64,000 bases of DNA from JAZKID01 sp965247525 (GTDB lineage: Bacteria > Pseudomonadota > Alphaproteobacteria > Rhizobiales > UBA4765): contig OZ252015.1 in the NCBI GenBank assembly GCA_965247525.1, forward strand, positions 62,001 through 126,000, in the 5' to 3' direction. A program made the translations under genes and the position numbers. This document shows, one piece after another, positions 34,631 through 42,328 of this stretch. Every line of letters starts with the position of its first letter. Position 1 is the first letter of the stretch. The notes beneath the pieces were generated by a model, which had not been told where the DNA came from, made no database searches, and saw nothing but the letters and a program-made list of their open reading frames with translations.

Positions 34631-35193
34631 TGACAAAGACGGCGTTCGTGGGGTGCTGTTCAACTCTCGCAATAACCGTGTTTACAGTCGCGGGGCTTTT
34701 CAGTTCGCCATGCTTTGCGCAGCAGCGCGTTGATAATCCTGTTGCCGAGTTTGCCGGCCTCGACAAGGTAACGGCACGGATTACAAAATTTGATGTTAAA
34801 ATAAACGAAACGGTTCAGTTTGGCACGCTGCAGGTGACACCGAAAATCTGCAACACAAGCGCGAGCAATGATGATCCTCTGACCACCGGCTTTATTCAGG
34901 TTGACGAAACCACGCTCGATAAAAAAGTTCACAAAGTGTTTTCGGGCTGGATGTTTGCTGACAGCCCTGGTCTGAACGCGGTTGAACATCCAATTTATGA
35001 TATCTGGCTCGTGTCGTGTAAAGGCGGCAAACGTCCTCCGCCAAGCGAGACAGATTTGAACGCTTCAAAAGGCATTGATGACCCTGCTAATCCGCGGTTT
35101 CAGGAAGATGACCGCAAAGGCGTAAAAGTTGAAGAAGAAAACGCCCCCGATTCAGGCTCTGCCGCCGGACCGGATGACACGCCGGCGGATTGA
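34630..35193 (+). CDS. Exported DUF2155 protein
   Basis: A 187-residue periplasmic protein of the alphaproteobacterial DUF2155 family, function unknown. A signal peptide (hydrophobic stretch about residues 8-28, ending SSPCFAQQ) is followed by the family core: VTARITKFDVKINETVQFGTL, VTPKICNTSA, TGFIQVDE, VFSGWMFADSPGLNAVEHPIYDIWL and VSCKGG. A polar, acidic tail rich in Pro, Asp and Glu ends it. ATG 34630 overlaps the upstream stop; a GTG at 34618 would add four residues. Two conserved cysteines may form a disulphide. Confidence 0.87.
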   Translation: MTKTAFVGCCSTLAITVFTVAGLFSSPCFAQQRVDNPVAEFAGLDKVTARITKFDVKINETVQFGTLQVTPKICNTSASNDDPLTTGFIQVDETTLDKKVHKVFSGWMFADSPGLNAVEHPIYDIWLVSCKGGKRPPPSETDLNASKGIDDPANPRFQEDDRKGVKVEEENAPDSGSAAGPDDTPAD

Positions 35194-35269
35194 TTCAAAT
35201 TTGAACGACTGACGTAATCATTTGGATGTATGTGGCGGATTAAAATGAGGCTTGTTTTTCGAAAGATAA

Positions 35270-36226
35270 ATGATGCCAACTATCACAGCACCTGAGCTTT
35301 CATCCACACTGTCCAAAACGGAATTGGACGAAGCGGATACATATATAAAACAGGGTTTTATGAGTGGTGAATTCCGCTCAACCCTGCAAGTTGCACGTAA
35401 TCTCCATCGCGCTATCGACGCCGACAAGGATGGTTATGTCACATATTCCCAAGACGAGAGCACAGCACCACGAGCACCTATCGACACCACAAAGAGCAGT
35501 GCATATTCAACACAGATTGATGAAAATGGGCGTGTGACTTACGCACCATTGGCTTTAAATTTCCCGATGACTGAAAACGCTACAGCTGATAACAGCGATA
35601 AGATGCAAAAGTCCGAACTTAAAAAGTTTTGTGAAAAAGCAATGGCTGGAAAAGAATATTTAGAAGCCGCTGCTTTTAAAGTTTTGGCAAATCAAGCTGG
35701 ATTTTCATCGCTTGGAATTGATTATTTTGACAAAAACATCACCGACACAACTGACAAGGCTGTCTACGACAAAGTTGTAGCGGTTGTTGATGAGATGTTT
35801 GCTAAAACAAATAGCAAAGACACGATCGAGGGCTACAAGATTTCCGAAAATCTACCGCAAGGCATGAACGGCAGTGTTGTTAAAACATTTGTAGTCGACA
35901 GAACCAATCATAACAAAATAGTTGAAACATATGTGTACTCGAAGAAGCAGATTATTGATATGTTGTTTGAGACGAACCGTGACATGTACAGCGGTGACGG
36001 GAAGGTGACACAGGACGAGCTTTTTGATGGGCTTTCCAAATTTATGGCGTCTGTTGATTCACAAATTACCGATGGCCGGACATCCAGTTATAATCAGATG
36101 ATGGCAGATATAAACGCCAGCGAATATGACAAAGGCCCGGATCTGCGCACTGAGGAAGAAAAAGAAGCGGAAGTACAATCCGTCATCAATGAGCTCAACG
36201 GAACGCCAGCAAAAAAAATTGACTAG
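35270..36226 (+). CDS. Orphan EF-hand-like protein inserted between DUF2155 and aat
   Basis: A 318-residue, acidic, mostly helical protein that I do not recognise. Residues about 50-61 (DADKDGYVTYSQ) form an EF-hand-like loop ending in Gln rather than Glu, with DE following. A second loop-like element, YSGDGKVTQDEL, lies near residues 242-253, and IDENGRVTY near 88 is a weaker resemblance. There is no signal peptide or membrane segment. Between the loops are helices such as SELKKFCEKAMAGKEYLEAAAF. Either of two adjacent ATGs could start it. Its TAG and the TAG of convergent aat are formed by the same CTAG. It interrupts a conserved gene neighbourhood. Confidence 0.62.
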   Translation: MMPTITAPELSSTLSKTELDEADTYIKQGFMSGEFRSTLQVARNLHRAIDADKDGYVTYSQDESTAPRAPIDTTKSSAYSTQIDENGRVTYAPLALNFPMTENATADNSDKMQKSELKKFCEKAMAGKEYLEAAAFKVLANQAGFSSLGIDYFDKNITDTTDKAVYDKVVAVVDEMFAKTNSKDTIEGYKISENLPQGMNGSVVKTFVVDRTNHNKIVETYVYSKKQIIDMLFETNRDMYSGDGKVTQDELFDGLSKFMASVDSQITDGRTSSYNQMMADINASEYDKGPDLRTEEEKEAEVQSVINELNGTPAKKID

Positions 36227-36825
36227 AACGCGGCTTCTTTTTTAAGCGCCTCTTCAAGCATAAGCAGATATTCGCTTTGCGGAATTTCAATTGTGCCGAA
36301 TTGTTTGAGATGGTCTGTAATAAATTGAGTGTCGAGCAAAATGAATCCTTTTGCGATTAGCCGCTCCACAAGATGAACAAGCGCAATTTTTGATGCATCG
36401 CGCGCCAGCGAGAACATGCTCTCGCCAAAAAATGCACCGTTGAGACTTACGCCATAAAGTCCGCCAACAAGTTGATCTTTCTGCCAGCATTCTACGGTGT
36501 GGCAATGGCCCATATCGAAAAGCGCGCGATAAAGTGTTTTTATTCGTTGGTTAATCCACGTTTCCGATTTTCTGGTTTTGGAACCGCATGCATCGATAAC
36601 CGCATCAAAATTGCTGTCATATCGAATTTCAAATGGAAGATTGCGTAATGTTCGCGAAAGTCGTTTGGGGACGTGAAACGTCTGAAGCGGAATTATTCCG
36701 CGCAGTTTTGGCTCAACCCAAAACAATGCCGGATCGTCTGCACTTTCTGACATCGGGAACAGCCCAATCGAATAGGCACGAAGAACAAGTTCGGGTGTGA
36801 GGTGTAAGTCTTCCGGATCGTGCAT
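36223..36825 (-). CDS. aat: Leucyl/phenylalanyl-tRNA--protein transferase
   Basis: Adds Leu or Phe from tRNA to proteins with N-terminal Lys or Arg, making them substrates for ClpS-ClpAP (both encoded at 57050-59776). The 200 residues show LTPELVLRAYSIGLFPM, FWVEPKLRGIIPL, the ETWINQRIKTLYRALFDMGHCH region with CHTVECW, GGLYGVSLNGAFFGESMF and LLDTQFITDHLKQFG. It is normally the direct neighbour of accC in alphaproteobacteria; here an orphan gene lies between. It is last in the leftward accB-accC run and ends by sharing a CTAG stop with the convergent orphan gene. Confidence 0.96.
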   Translation of the reverse strand: MHDPEDLHLTPELVLRAYSIGLFPMSESADDPALFWVEPKLRGIIPLQTFHVPKRLSRTLRNLPFEIRYDSNFDAVIDACGSKTRKSETWINQRIKTLYRALFDMGHCHTVECWQKDQLVGGLYGVSLNGAFFGESMFSLARDASKIALVHLVERLIAKGFILLDTQFITDHLKQFGTIEIPQSEYLLMLEEALKKEAAF

Positions 36826-36851
36826 TTCTTGTTTATGCTGCCGAATTGAGG

Positions 36852-37598
36852 TTAGTTTGAAGGTGGTGTTGATGCATCGTCAGCTTCAAAAGCCCTTAAC
36901 GTCAATTCATTGAGGTTTTCCTCATGTTTTTGATGAAGGGCGATGCGTTCACTTTCAATACCTTCTGCGGTTTGTGCATAACCAATTTCCTTGTAGGATC
37001 GGACGCCAAAATAGAGAGCTGCCAATACAACACCAGCAACACCGCCATACTTGTAGAAAAATTTTGAACCTAACTTTGGTGTCGATGCTCTCATAGCAAA
37101 TCCGACCAATGCACGAACACCTCCACTCGCTATTGATCCAATCAGCCCACCCAAACTCATGGCAGTAATCGTGTTTCCAAAAGCAGTGGTTTTTGCATTT
37201 CGTTCCGTTTCATCCATGTCTTGAACAATATCAAGCTTAAGCTGTGTCTCGTCATCAAGACTTTTAGTGTCCTCAAGATTGTCAATTTTATTGAGTTTTA
37301 GAAAGTCTTTGTAAAAAGCGTTGTGAATTTTTGGAAGACTGTCATGGCTGCGCCGAAAAGCAAGAAGGCCGTCAACAAGTGCGTTCGTTGCAGCTTTATT
37401 TTGCTCTTTTTCAAGATTGGACTGTTCGCAAATGGCTTTTCGCGAGTCTGAGCGAGGATTTTTGCAAGCTTTACGGACGTTGTCGGCATCTGTATCCGCT
37501 TTATCTACAACGGCAAGCAAAAAAGCGGCTTTTGCTGGAAAATGTCCGGCGGGCAAACTTTTAATTCTTGGACTGGACAACAATAAGTTTTGAAACAT
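36852..37598 (-). CDS. Orphan protein with two membrane-type segments, inside the accC-aat operon
   Basis: A 248-residue protein of unknown function. The N-terminal 135 residues are soluble and helical, with two cysteines (RKACKN, AICEQ). Then come two hydrophobic, glycine-rich stretches: AMSLGGLIGSIASGGVRALV (about 145-164) and YGGVAGVVLAALYFGVRSY (about 184-202). A charged helical tail (ERIALHQKHEENLNELTLRAF) ends it. There is no signal peptide. It lies 24 bases after accC and 26 bases before aat in the same direction, so it should be cotranscribed with them. Its position in a conserved operon and its AT-rich sequence suggest a later insertion. Confidence 0.6.
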   Translation of the reverse strand: MFQNLLLSSPRIKSLPAGHFPAKAAFLLAVVDKADTDADNVRKACKNPRSDSRKAICEQSNLEKEQNKAATNALVDGLLAFRRSHDSLPKIHNAFYKDFLKLNKIDNLEDTKSLDDETQLKLDIVQDMDETERNAKTTAFGNTITAMSLGGLIGSIASGGVRALVGFAMRASTPKLGSKFFYKYGGVAGVVLAALYFGVRSYKEIGYAQTAEGIESERIALHQKHEENLNELTLRAFEADDASTPPSN

Positions 37599-37622
37599 AA
37601 TAACTCACATCATTTATAAAAA

Positions 37623-38981
37623 TTAAGCGACGTCAGACATGCCTCCTGCGGCAAGATATTTTTCAAGCCAGTGAATGTCATACTGGCCATTTTGAATTTC
37701 TGGATTTCGAACAAGAGCACGAAACAGCGGCAATGTTGTTTCAATTCCAGCAACCACATATTCATCAAGCGCACGGCGCAGGCGCATCAGGCATTCCGTC
37801 CGGTTGCGGCCATGAACGATCAGTTTTGCGGCAAGGCTGTCATAATATGGAGGAATGACATAGCCTTGATATACAGCGCTGTCGACACGCACGCCAAGAC
37901 CGCCGGGCGGGTGATAATAAGACACCTTGCCAGGTGAGGGGCGAAACGTTGCAGGATGTTCGGCATTCACACGGCATTCAATAGCATGACCTCGAAAACG
38001 CACATCGCTTTGTGTAAATCCAAGTTTGTTGCCGCTGGCCACCTTGATCTGTTCATTGACAAGATCAATTCCGGTAATCATTTCTGTCACAGGATGTTCG
38101 ACCTGAAGGCGCGTGTTCATTTCAATGAAATAAAACTCGCCGTTTTCATAAAGGAACTCAATTGTGCCAGCGCCGGAATAACTCATCTCCGCCATGGCAT
38201 CAGCAACAACTTTGCCGATTTTATCGCGCTGCTCGGAATTGAGGGCAGGTGAGCCTGCTTCTTCCCAGACCTTTTGGTGGCGTCGTTGCAGTGAACAGTC
38301 ACGCTCACCAAGGTGAACCGCCTGACCTTGTCCGTCGCCAAGAACCTGAATTTCGATATGGCGTGGCTTTTCCAGATATTTTTCAATGTAAACGCTGCTA
38401 TCCCCAAAAGCGGCGCCCGCTTCCGTGCGCGCAGATGTCAGCGCGTGGGACAATTCAGCTTCTGTGCGGGCCACTTTCATGCCGCGTCCGCCGCCGCCGG
38501 CCGCCGCCTTAATAATGACCGGAAAGCCAATTTTCTTTGCAACCTTGGCAGCTTCGCCGTCATCGGTGATAGCGCCCTCAGATCCAGGCACAACAGGAAT
38601 ACCAAGTTTGATAGCCGTGCGTTTGGCCTCAATTTTGTCGCCCATCGTGCGAATATGATCGCCGGAAGGACCAATAAACTTGATATTATGGTCTTTCAAA
38701 ATATCAGCAAAGCGTGCGTTTTCCGACAGAAAACCATAGCCCGGGTGCACGGCATCAGCTCCAGTAATTTCGCACGCGGCAACAATCTGCGGAATGTTCA
38801 GATAGCTGTCACGCGCAGCTGGCGGGCCTATGCAGACACTCTCATCGGCAAGCCGCACATGCATCGCATCCGTATCAGCCGTTGAATGAACCGCAACCGT
38901 CGCAATGCCAAGCTCTTTGCAGGCCCGCAAGACACGTAAAGCTATTTCGCCGCGGTTTGCGATAAGGACTTTATCGATCAT
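37623..38981 (-). CDS. accC: Acetyl-CoA carboxylase, biotin carboxylase subunit
   Basis: ATP-dependent carboxylation of biotin on AccB, the first half of the committed step of fatty acid synthesis. The 452 residues are the standard AccC length. Features are MIDKVLIANRGEIALR, HPGYGFLSENA, the glycine-rich ATP loop AAAGGGGRGMK, ERDCSLQRRHQKV, EMNTRLQVEHPVTE and the ATP-grasp fold. The start at 38981 (MIDKVL) matches the family; the open frame to 39062 lies inside accB. A 13-base gap separates it from accB. It is shorter than, and distinct from, the MCC alpha subunit at 47775, which carries its own biotin domain. Confidence 0.97.
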   Translation of the reverse strand: MIDKVLIANRGEIALRVLRACKELGIATVAVHSTADTDAMHVRLADESVCIGPPAARDSYLNIPQIVAACEITGADAVHPGYGFLSENARFADILKDHNIKFIGPSGDHIRTMGDKIEAKRTAIKLGIPVVPGSEGAITDDGEAAKVAKKIGFPVIIKAAAGGGGRGMKVARTEAELSHALTSARTEAGAAFGDSSVYIEKYLEKPRHIEIQVLGDGQGQAVHLGERDCSLQRRHQKVWEEAGSPALNSEQRDKIGKVVADAMAEMSYSGAGTIEFLYENGEFYFIEMNTRLQVEHPVTEMITGIDLVNEQIKVASGNKLGFTQSDVRFRGHAIECRVNAEHPATFRPSPGKVSYYHPPGGLGVRVDSAVYQGYVIPPYYDSLAAKLIVHGRNRTECLMRLRRALDEYVVAGIETTLPLFRALVRNPEIQNGQYDIHWLEKYLAAGGMSDVA

Positions 38982-38994
38982 CTTTATACCAGCT

Positions 38995-39501
38995 TCACGC
39001 GACAACGACGAGCGGCTGGCCAAACTCGACCGGATCACCGTTTGTAACCAAAATTTCAACAACTTTGCCGGCGCGCGGGCTTGGAATTTCGTTGAAGGTT
39101 TTCATTGCTTCAATAATCAAAAGCGTTTGCCCAACTTTTACAGTCTGTCCAATTTCAACGAGATTGGGCTTGTCGGGCGCGCTTGCGAGATAGGCTGTTC
39201 CAACCATTGGGGAGGGCACAGCGCCCTGTGCTGCGGTGTTCACATTTGCCGCAGGCGCAACAGGTGAAAGCGGGGAAGCTGCCGCAACAGGAAGCGGCGT
39301 TGAAAATTGCTGCGGGGCGGCGACGCTGACCTGCTGCACAGTGGCCTGCCGTGCCACGCGAATTCTTAAGCCCTGATCTTCAACTTCAATTTCAGTCAAA
39401 GAGGTTTCATTTAAGATATCGGCCAATGCGCGAATGGTCTCTGTATCAAATGCGGCTTTCGCCGTTGGTTTGGTCATTTTTGCTGCCTTGTCATTACTCA
39501 T
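38995..39501 (-). CDS. accB: Acetyl-CoA carboxylase biotin carboxyl carrier protein
   Basis: Carries biotin between AccC and the carboxyltransferase. The 168 residues consist of an N-terminal AccB region (FDTETIRALADILNETSLTEIEV), a proline/alanine-rich linker (about 60-98), and a biotinyl domain with the biotinylation motif EAMKTFNE, in which Lys134 is modified. The ATG at 39501 overlaps the aroQ stop (ATGA), giving translational coupling. A second ATG (MTKPTAK) 24 bases downstream is possible. The aroQ-accB-accC order is typical of alphaproteobacteria. Confidence 0.96.
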   Translation of the reverse strand: MSNDKAAKMTKPTAKAAFDTETIRALADILNETSLTEIEVEDQGLRIRVARQATVQQVSVAAPQQFSTPLPVAAASPLSPVAPAANVNTAAQGAVPSPMVGTAYLASAPDKPNLVEIGQTVKVGQTLLIIEAMKTFNEIPSPRAGKVVEILVTNGDPVEFGQPLVVVA

Positions 39502-39941
39502 ACTTTTGATCCTAGGCGATCTGCCAATGCGTAGAGAGCCCATACATACCCCTTCACGCCAAAACCGCAAATTACGCCGGTTGCCGCTGCCGAGAGCAAC
39601 GATGTATGCCTGAAAGTCTCACGCGCGTAAATATTGCTGATGTGAACTTCAAAAATTGGCACTTTGCAGGCTTTCAACGCATCGTGAATGGCAACCGATG
39701 TATGACTGTAGCCACCGGCATTGATGATAACGCCATGGGCGTTGTCGCGCGCGGCATGGATAAAATTTACGAGCTCACCTTCAATATTGGATTGGCGGCA
39801 CTCCACATGAAGCCCGAGCGTCTTGCCCGCATCTATGCACATGGCTTCGACATCAGCGAGCGTGTCCGACCCATAGATCTCGGGTTCGCGCGTGCCAAGA
39901 AGATTGAGATTTGGCCCGTTCAGAATGTGAATGACAGTCAT
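39498..39941 (-). CDS. aroQ: 3-dehydroquinate dehydratase, type II
   Basis: Third step of the shikimate pathway, dehydrating 3-dehydroquinate. The 147 residues are normal for the small type II enzyme: IHILNGPNLNLLGTREPEIYG at the start (catalytic loop with Arg and Tyr), ECRQSNIEGELVNFIH, VIINAGGYSHTSVAIHDAL, and VHISNIYARETFRHTS with the catalytic histidine. It overlaps accB by four bases. Upstream, on the other strand, an orphan gene (40040) separates it from dsbA, its usual neighbour. Confidence 0.97.
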   Translation of the reverse strand: MTVIHILNGPNLNLLGTREPEIYGSDTLADVEAMCIDAGKTLGLHVECRQSNIEGELVNFIHAARDNAHGVIINAGGYSHTSVAIHDALKACKVPIFEVHISNIYARETFRHTSLLSAAATGVICGFGVKGYVWALYALADRLGSKV

Positions 39942-39970
39942 TCATGAGGTTATAAGACCGATATTTTGTC

Positions 39971-39999
39971 TTGCAAAGACTTCGAACGCGTTTTATCAG
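39971..39999 (+). promoter_or_regulatory. Candidate promoter for the 40040 orphan gene
   Basis: TTGCAA and TATCAG are separated by 17 bases, 40 bases before the start codon, in the short divergent gap between aroQ and the orphan gene. It was recognised by eye only. Confidence 0.3.
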
Positions 40000-40039
40000 G
40001 GAAATAACATATATTTATCAAATTTTTAGGCTGTATTTC

Positions 40040-41572
40040 ATGAGCAAAAAGGTTTCGGCAACTGTTCAATACTTGGGTGTACCTACAGGCGACACACGCA
40101 CAAAAAGCTTTCAAGCACTCTTTATGCCAGCGCCAGCGCGCGCGCCAGTAACGCCATTTATACCACCGCGAAAAATGCCCACGCCGCGGCCATCGCCGGC
40201 TGCAACACCAACTATGCCCAATGAAAAACCGGACATTACCAAATCTCCGGTGTCATTTTTGCAGAGTGGCTGGGCTGCCGCATCGCAATTTGTGCAAAAA
40301 GAATGTACGCAGCTCAACAGCAACCCTTCGACAACTGGCAAAATTGCGCTTGGCGTAGGTCTTGCAGTTGTTGCATTGGCGCTCGGCGCTTTAACTTTGA
40401 AAGGTTTTAAAGTTGCGAAGTTGGGGAAAAACCTTTTTTCGCATGAGGCGGGCGCTTTTACAGTTTCGGATGCTGAGCAATTTGAGAAAGCAATCTTAAC
40501 CACGGAAAACTCTAGCAAATGGGATATCACAGCAAAGTTTCGCAATTTAAAAAACAATTACACCGAGGCTAAACTTCGTTACCGAGAATTATTGAACGAG
40601 ACTTTTAACAAAAGGGGAGGACCAGGTGGCTTATCATTTCAAAGTGCATATCAAAACAATGTAAACAACCAATTTTTTCAAAAACCCCTGCTGACAGATA
40701 ATATTTTATTTATATCCAGTTCTGAAAAAGCTCATGTGATCTATTCAAATATTGGCGGTAAAAGTGCATTAATAAAAGCAACTCAAAACTTAAAAAAAAC
40801 GTCTTTGCCGAAATTATCCAAAATTTTCAGCGCGGAAATCAAAAATCTAGAAGAAATTGAAAACAATATAGCGGTTAATACTGAAGTTAAACCTTATTTT
40901 GATAAAATAAAAAAAAATCTCGAGACACTTACGCATCTTGTTGATCTCGAGCATCAAAAACAAGCGCTTCTCTGGATGAGAAGTCACAACGAGCTTCGTC
41001 AAGCTAATATATTTGGTTATGCAAAACTGTTAAACCAAGTCGAATTTTTTATACGCGGTAATTCGCCAAAAACGACGCAAATGCGAGATCTTATCGCAAG
41101 CGTCAAGAAAGACTATAAATCAATAGAGCGAATACGCTTTGGTACGAAAACAACTGTAAAAGATGCAGTGAACGATTTGCGCGCTGATATCACCGATTTT
41201 AAATCATCTTTTTCGCAGCCTCAATTTTCTTCGCAAATAATTGAATTTTTAAATGACGTTGATGCGTCTGCTTGGCAAAAATTACGTAAAATAAAAGATC
41301 AAGAAATCTATTTTCAAAACGATCATTATCTTAAACGAAGCAGAGAAAACAGTAATGAAACAATAAAAATTCTTTGGAATGATACAAGGCTTGAATTGTT
41401 ACACACATTGAACGGAGATCAAAAGCTTGATAGACAAAAATTAGAAAACATTAAAAAAGAAATCATTGAACATATTGAACAAACAAACAGTATTGATTTT
41501 TTGAATCATTTTACTGGTTTAAAATATCTTTTTAAAAAGTTTGGTGCACTTAAACGCAGCGTCGTTGATTGA
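40040..41572 (+). CDS. Orphan protein with proline-rich N-terminus, membrane segment and coiled-coil-like body
   Basis: A 510-residue protein I do not recognise. Residues about 30-60 are proline-rich (PAPARAPVTPFIPPRKMPTP). A single strong hydrophobic stretch follows near residues 103-122 (IALGVGLAVVALALGALTL), with no cleavable signal peptide. The rest is long, charged and helical, rich in Lys, Glu, Asn and Gln, with many K/E/L repeats (EIKNLEEIEN, KKNLETLTHL). It is strongly AT-rich compared with its neighbours. It lies on the opposite strand between aroQ and dsbA, genes normally adjacent, so it interrupts that block. The start at 40040 (MSKKVSATV) is preferred; the frame extends to 39971. 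A membrane-tethered structural or secreted role is possible but unproven. Confidence 0.6.
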   Translation: MSKKVSATVQYLGVPTGDTRTKSFQALFMPAPARAPVTPFIPPRKMPTPRPSPAATPTMPNEKPDITKSPVSFLQSGWAAASQFVQKECTQLNSNPSTTGKIALGVGLAVVALALGALTLKGFKVAKLGKNLFSHEAGAFTVSDAEQFEKAILTTENSSKWDITAKFRNLKNNYTEAKLRYRELLNETFNKRGGPGGLSFQSAYQNNVNNQFFQKPLLTDNILFISSSEKAHVIYSNIGGKSALIKATQNLKKTSLPKLSKIFSAEIKNLEEIENNIAVNTEVKPYFDKIKKNLETLTHLVDLEHQKQALLWMRSHNELRQANIFGYAKLLNQVEFFIRGNSPKTTQMRDLIASVKKDYKSIERIRFGTKTTVKDAVNDLRADITDFKSSFSQPQFSSQIIEFLNDVDASAWQKLRKIKDQEIYFQNDHYLKRSRENSNETIKILWNDTRLELLHTLNGDQKLDRQKLENIKKEIIEHIEQTNSIDFLNHFTGLKYLFKKFGALKRSVVD

Positions 41573-41582
41573 TCAACTTTTT
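41564..41582 (+). terminator. Small terminator-like hairpin overlapping the stop of the 40040 gene
   Basis: GTTGA-TTGA-TCAAC followed by five T residues. The stem contains the stop codon. Only five pairs, so it is weak. Confidence 0.4.
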
Positions 41583-41589
41583 AAATTAC

Positions 41590-42327
41590 TTAACACTCCG
41601 TCTTGCCGCATTTGCGCATATTTGTAATGGCCGTTTTTAACTTGTCGGCGCCTGCTGCGCCGACAAAAACCTGTGTGCCAACGACATAGCCCGGCGTCCC
41701 GTTGATGCCGAGCGCATTCGCAAGCGTGTAGCTTTCCTTCAATACATCGCGCACATGCGGGTCTTGCATGCCTTTTTCAAGTTTTGAACTATCAAGTTTC
41801 AGGGCTTTTGCAGCCTCAATCGCACTTTCCTTGTCAACGGGGCTTTCAGAGGCGAGCAGTGCATTGTGAAACTTTTCATAAGAGGGCGTGCCAATGAGCT
41901 GTGCTGCAACCAGTGCCGATTCAATTGAGCCGCTGCCGAGTACGGGAAATTCTTTTAAAACAACACGCAGGTTTTTATCATCAGCAATCAGCTGTTTCAG
42001 CTCGGCCTGCGAGCTTCTGCAATAACCGCAATTGTAGTCAAAAAACTCGACAAGTGTGACATCACCTTTCGGGTTTCCGATGACGGCCTGATTTTTTGAA
42101 TCAAAAAGCAATTCCTTATTTTCGGCAATTGCAGCAAGCCGTGATGCGGCCTGCGCCTCCGCTTCCTTTTTCTCAAGTGCTGCAAAACTTTCTTTTAAAA
42201 CCTCAGGATTTTTAATGAGATAATCATGAACAACCGTTTCAATTTCTTTTTTTTGCTCCGCTGAGAAACTGTCTGCGAAGGCAGCGCCGCACACAAAAAA
42301 AGACAGAACGACAAGAGCAAAACGCAT
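41590..42327 (-). CDS. DsbA family thiol:disulphide oxidoreductase
   Basis: Periplasmic thioredoxin-fold protein of the DsbA/ScsC-like (Com1) class, making or isomerising disulphides. The 245 residues comprise a signal peptide (MRFALVVLSFFVCGAAFA), an N-terminal helical region (KEIETVVHDYLIKNPEVLKES) typical of this class and able to mediate oligomerisation, the active site FFDYNCGYCRSS (C100, C103), and the cis-proline segment GINGTPGYVVG. The start at 42327 is chosen because AAGGA lies eight bases upstream and the signal peptide begins there. It begins one base after the M48 gene stop. Confidence 0.92.
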   Translation of the reverse strand: MRFALVVLSFFVCGAAFADSFSAEQKKEIETVVHDYLIKNPEVLKESFAALEKKEAEAQAASRLAAIAENKELLFDSKNQAVIGNPKGDVTLVEFFDYNCGYCRSSQAELKQLIADDKNLRVVLKEFPVLGSGSIESALVAAQLIGTPSYEKFHNALLASESPVDKESAIEAAKALKLDSSKLEKGMQDPHVRDVLKESYTLANALGINGTPGYVVGTQVFVGAAGADKLKTAITNMRKCGKTEC

Positions 42328-42328
42328 T

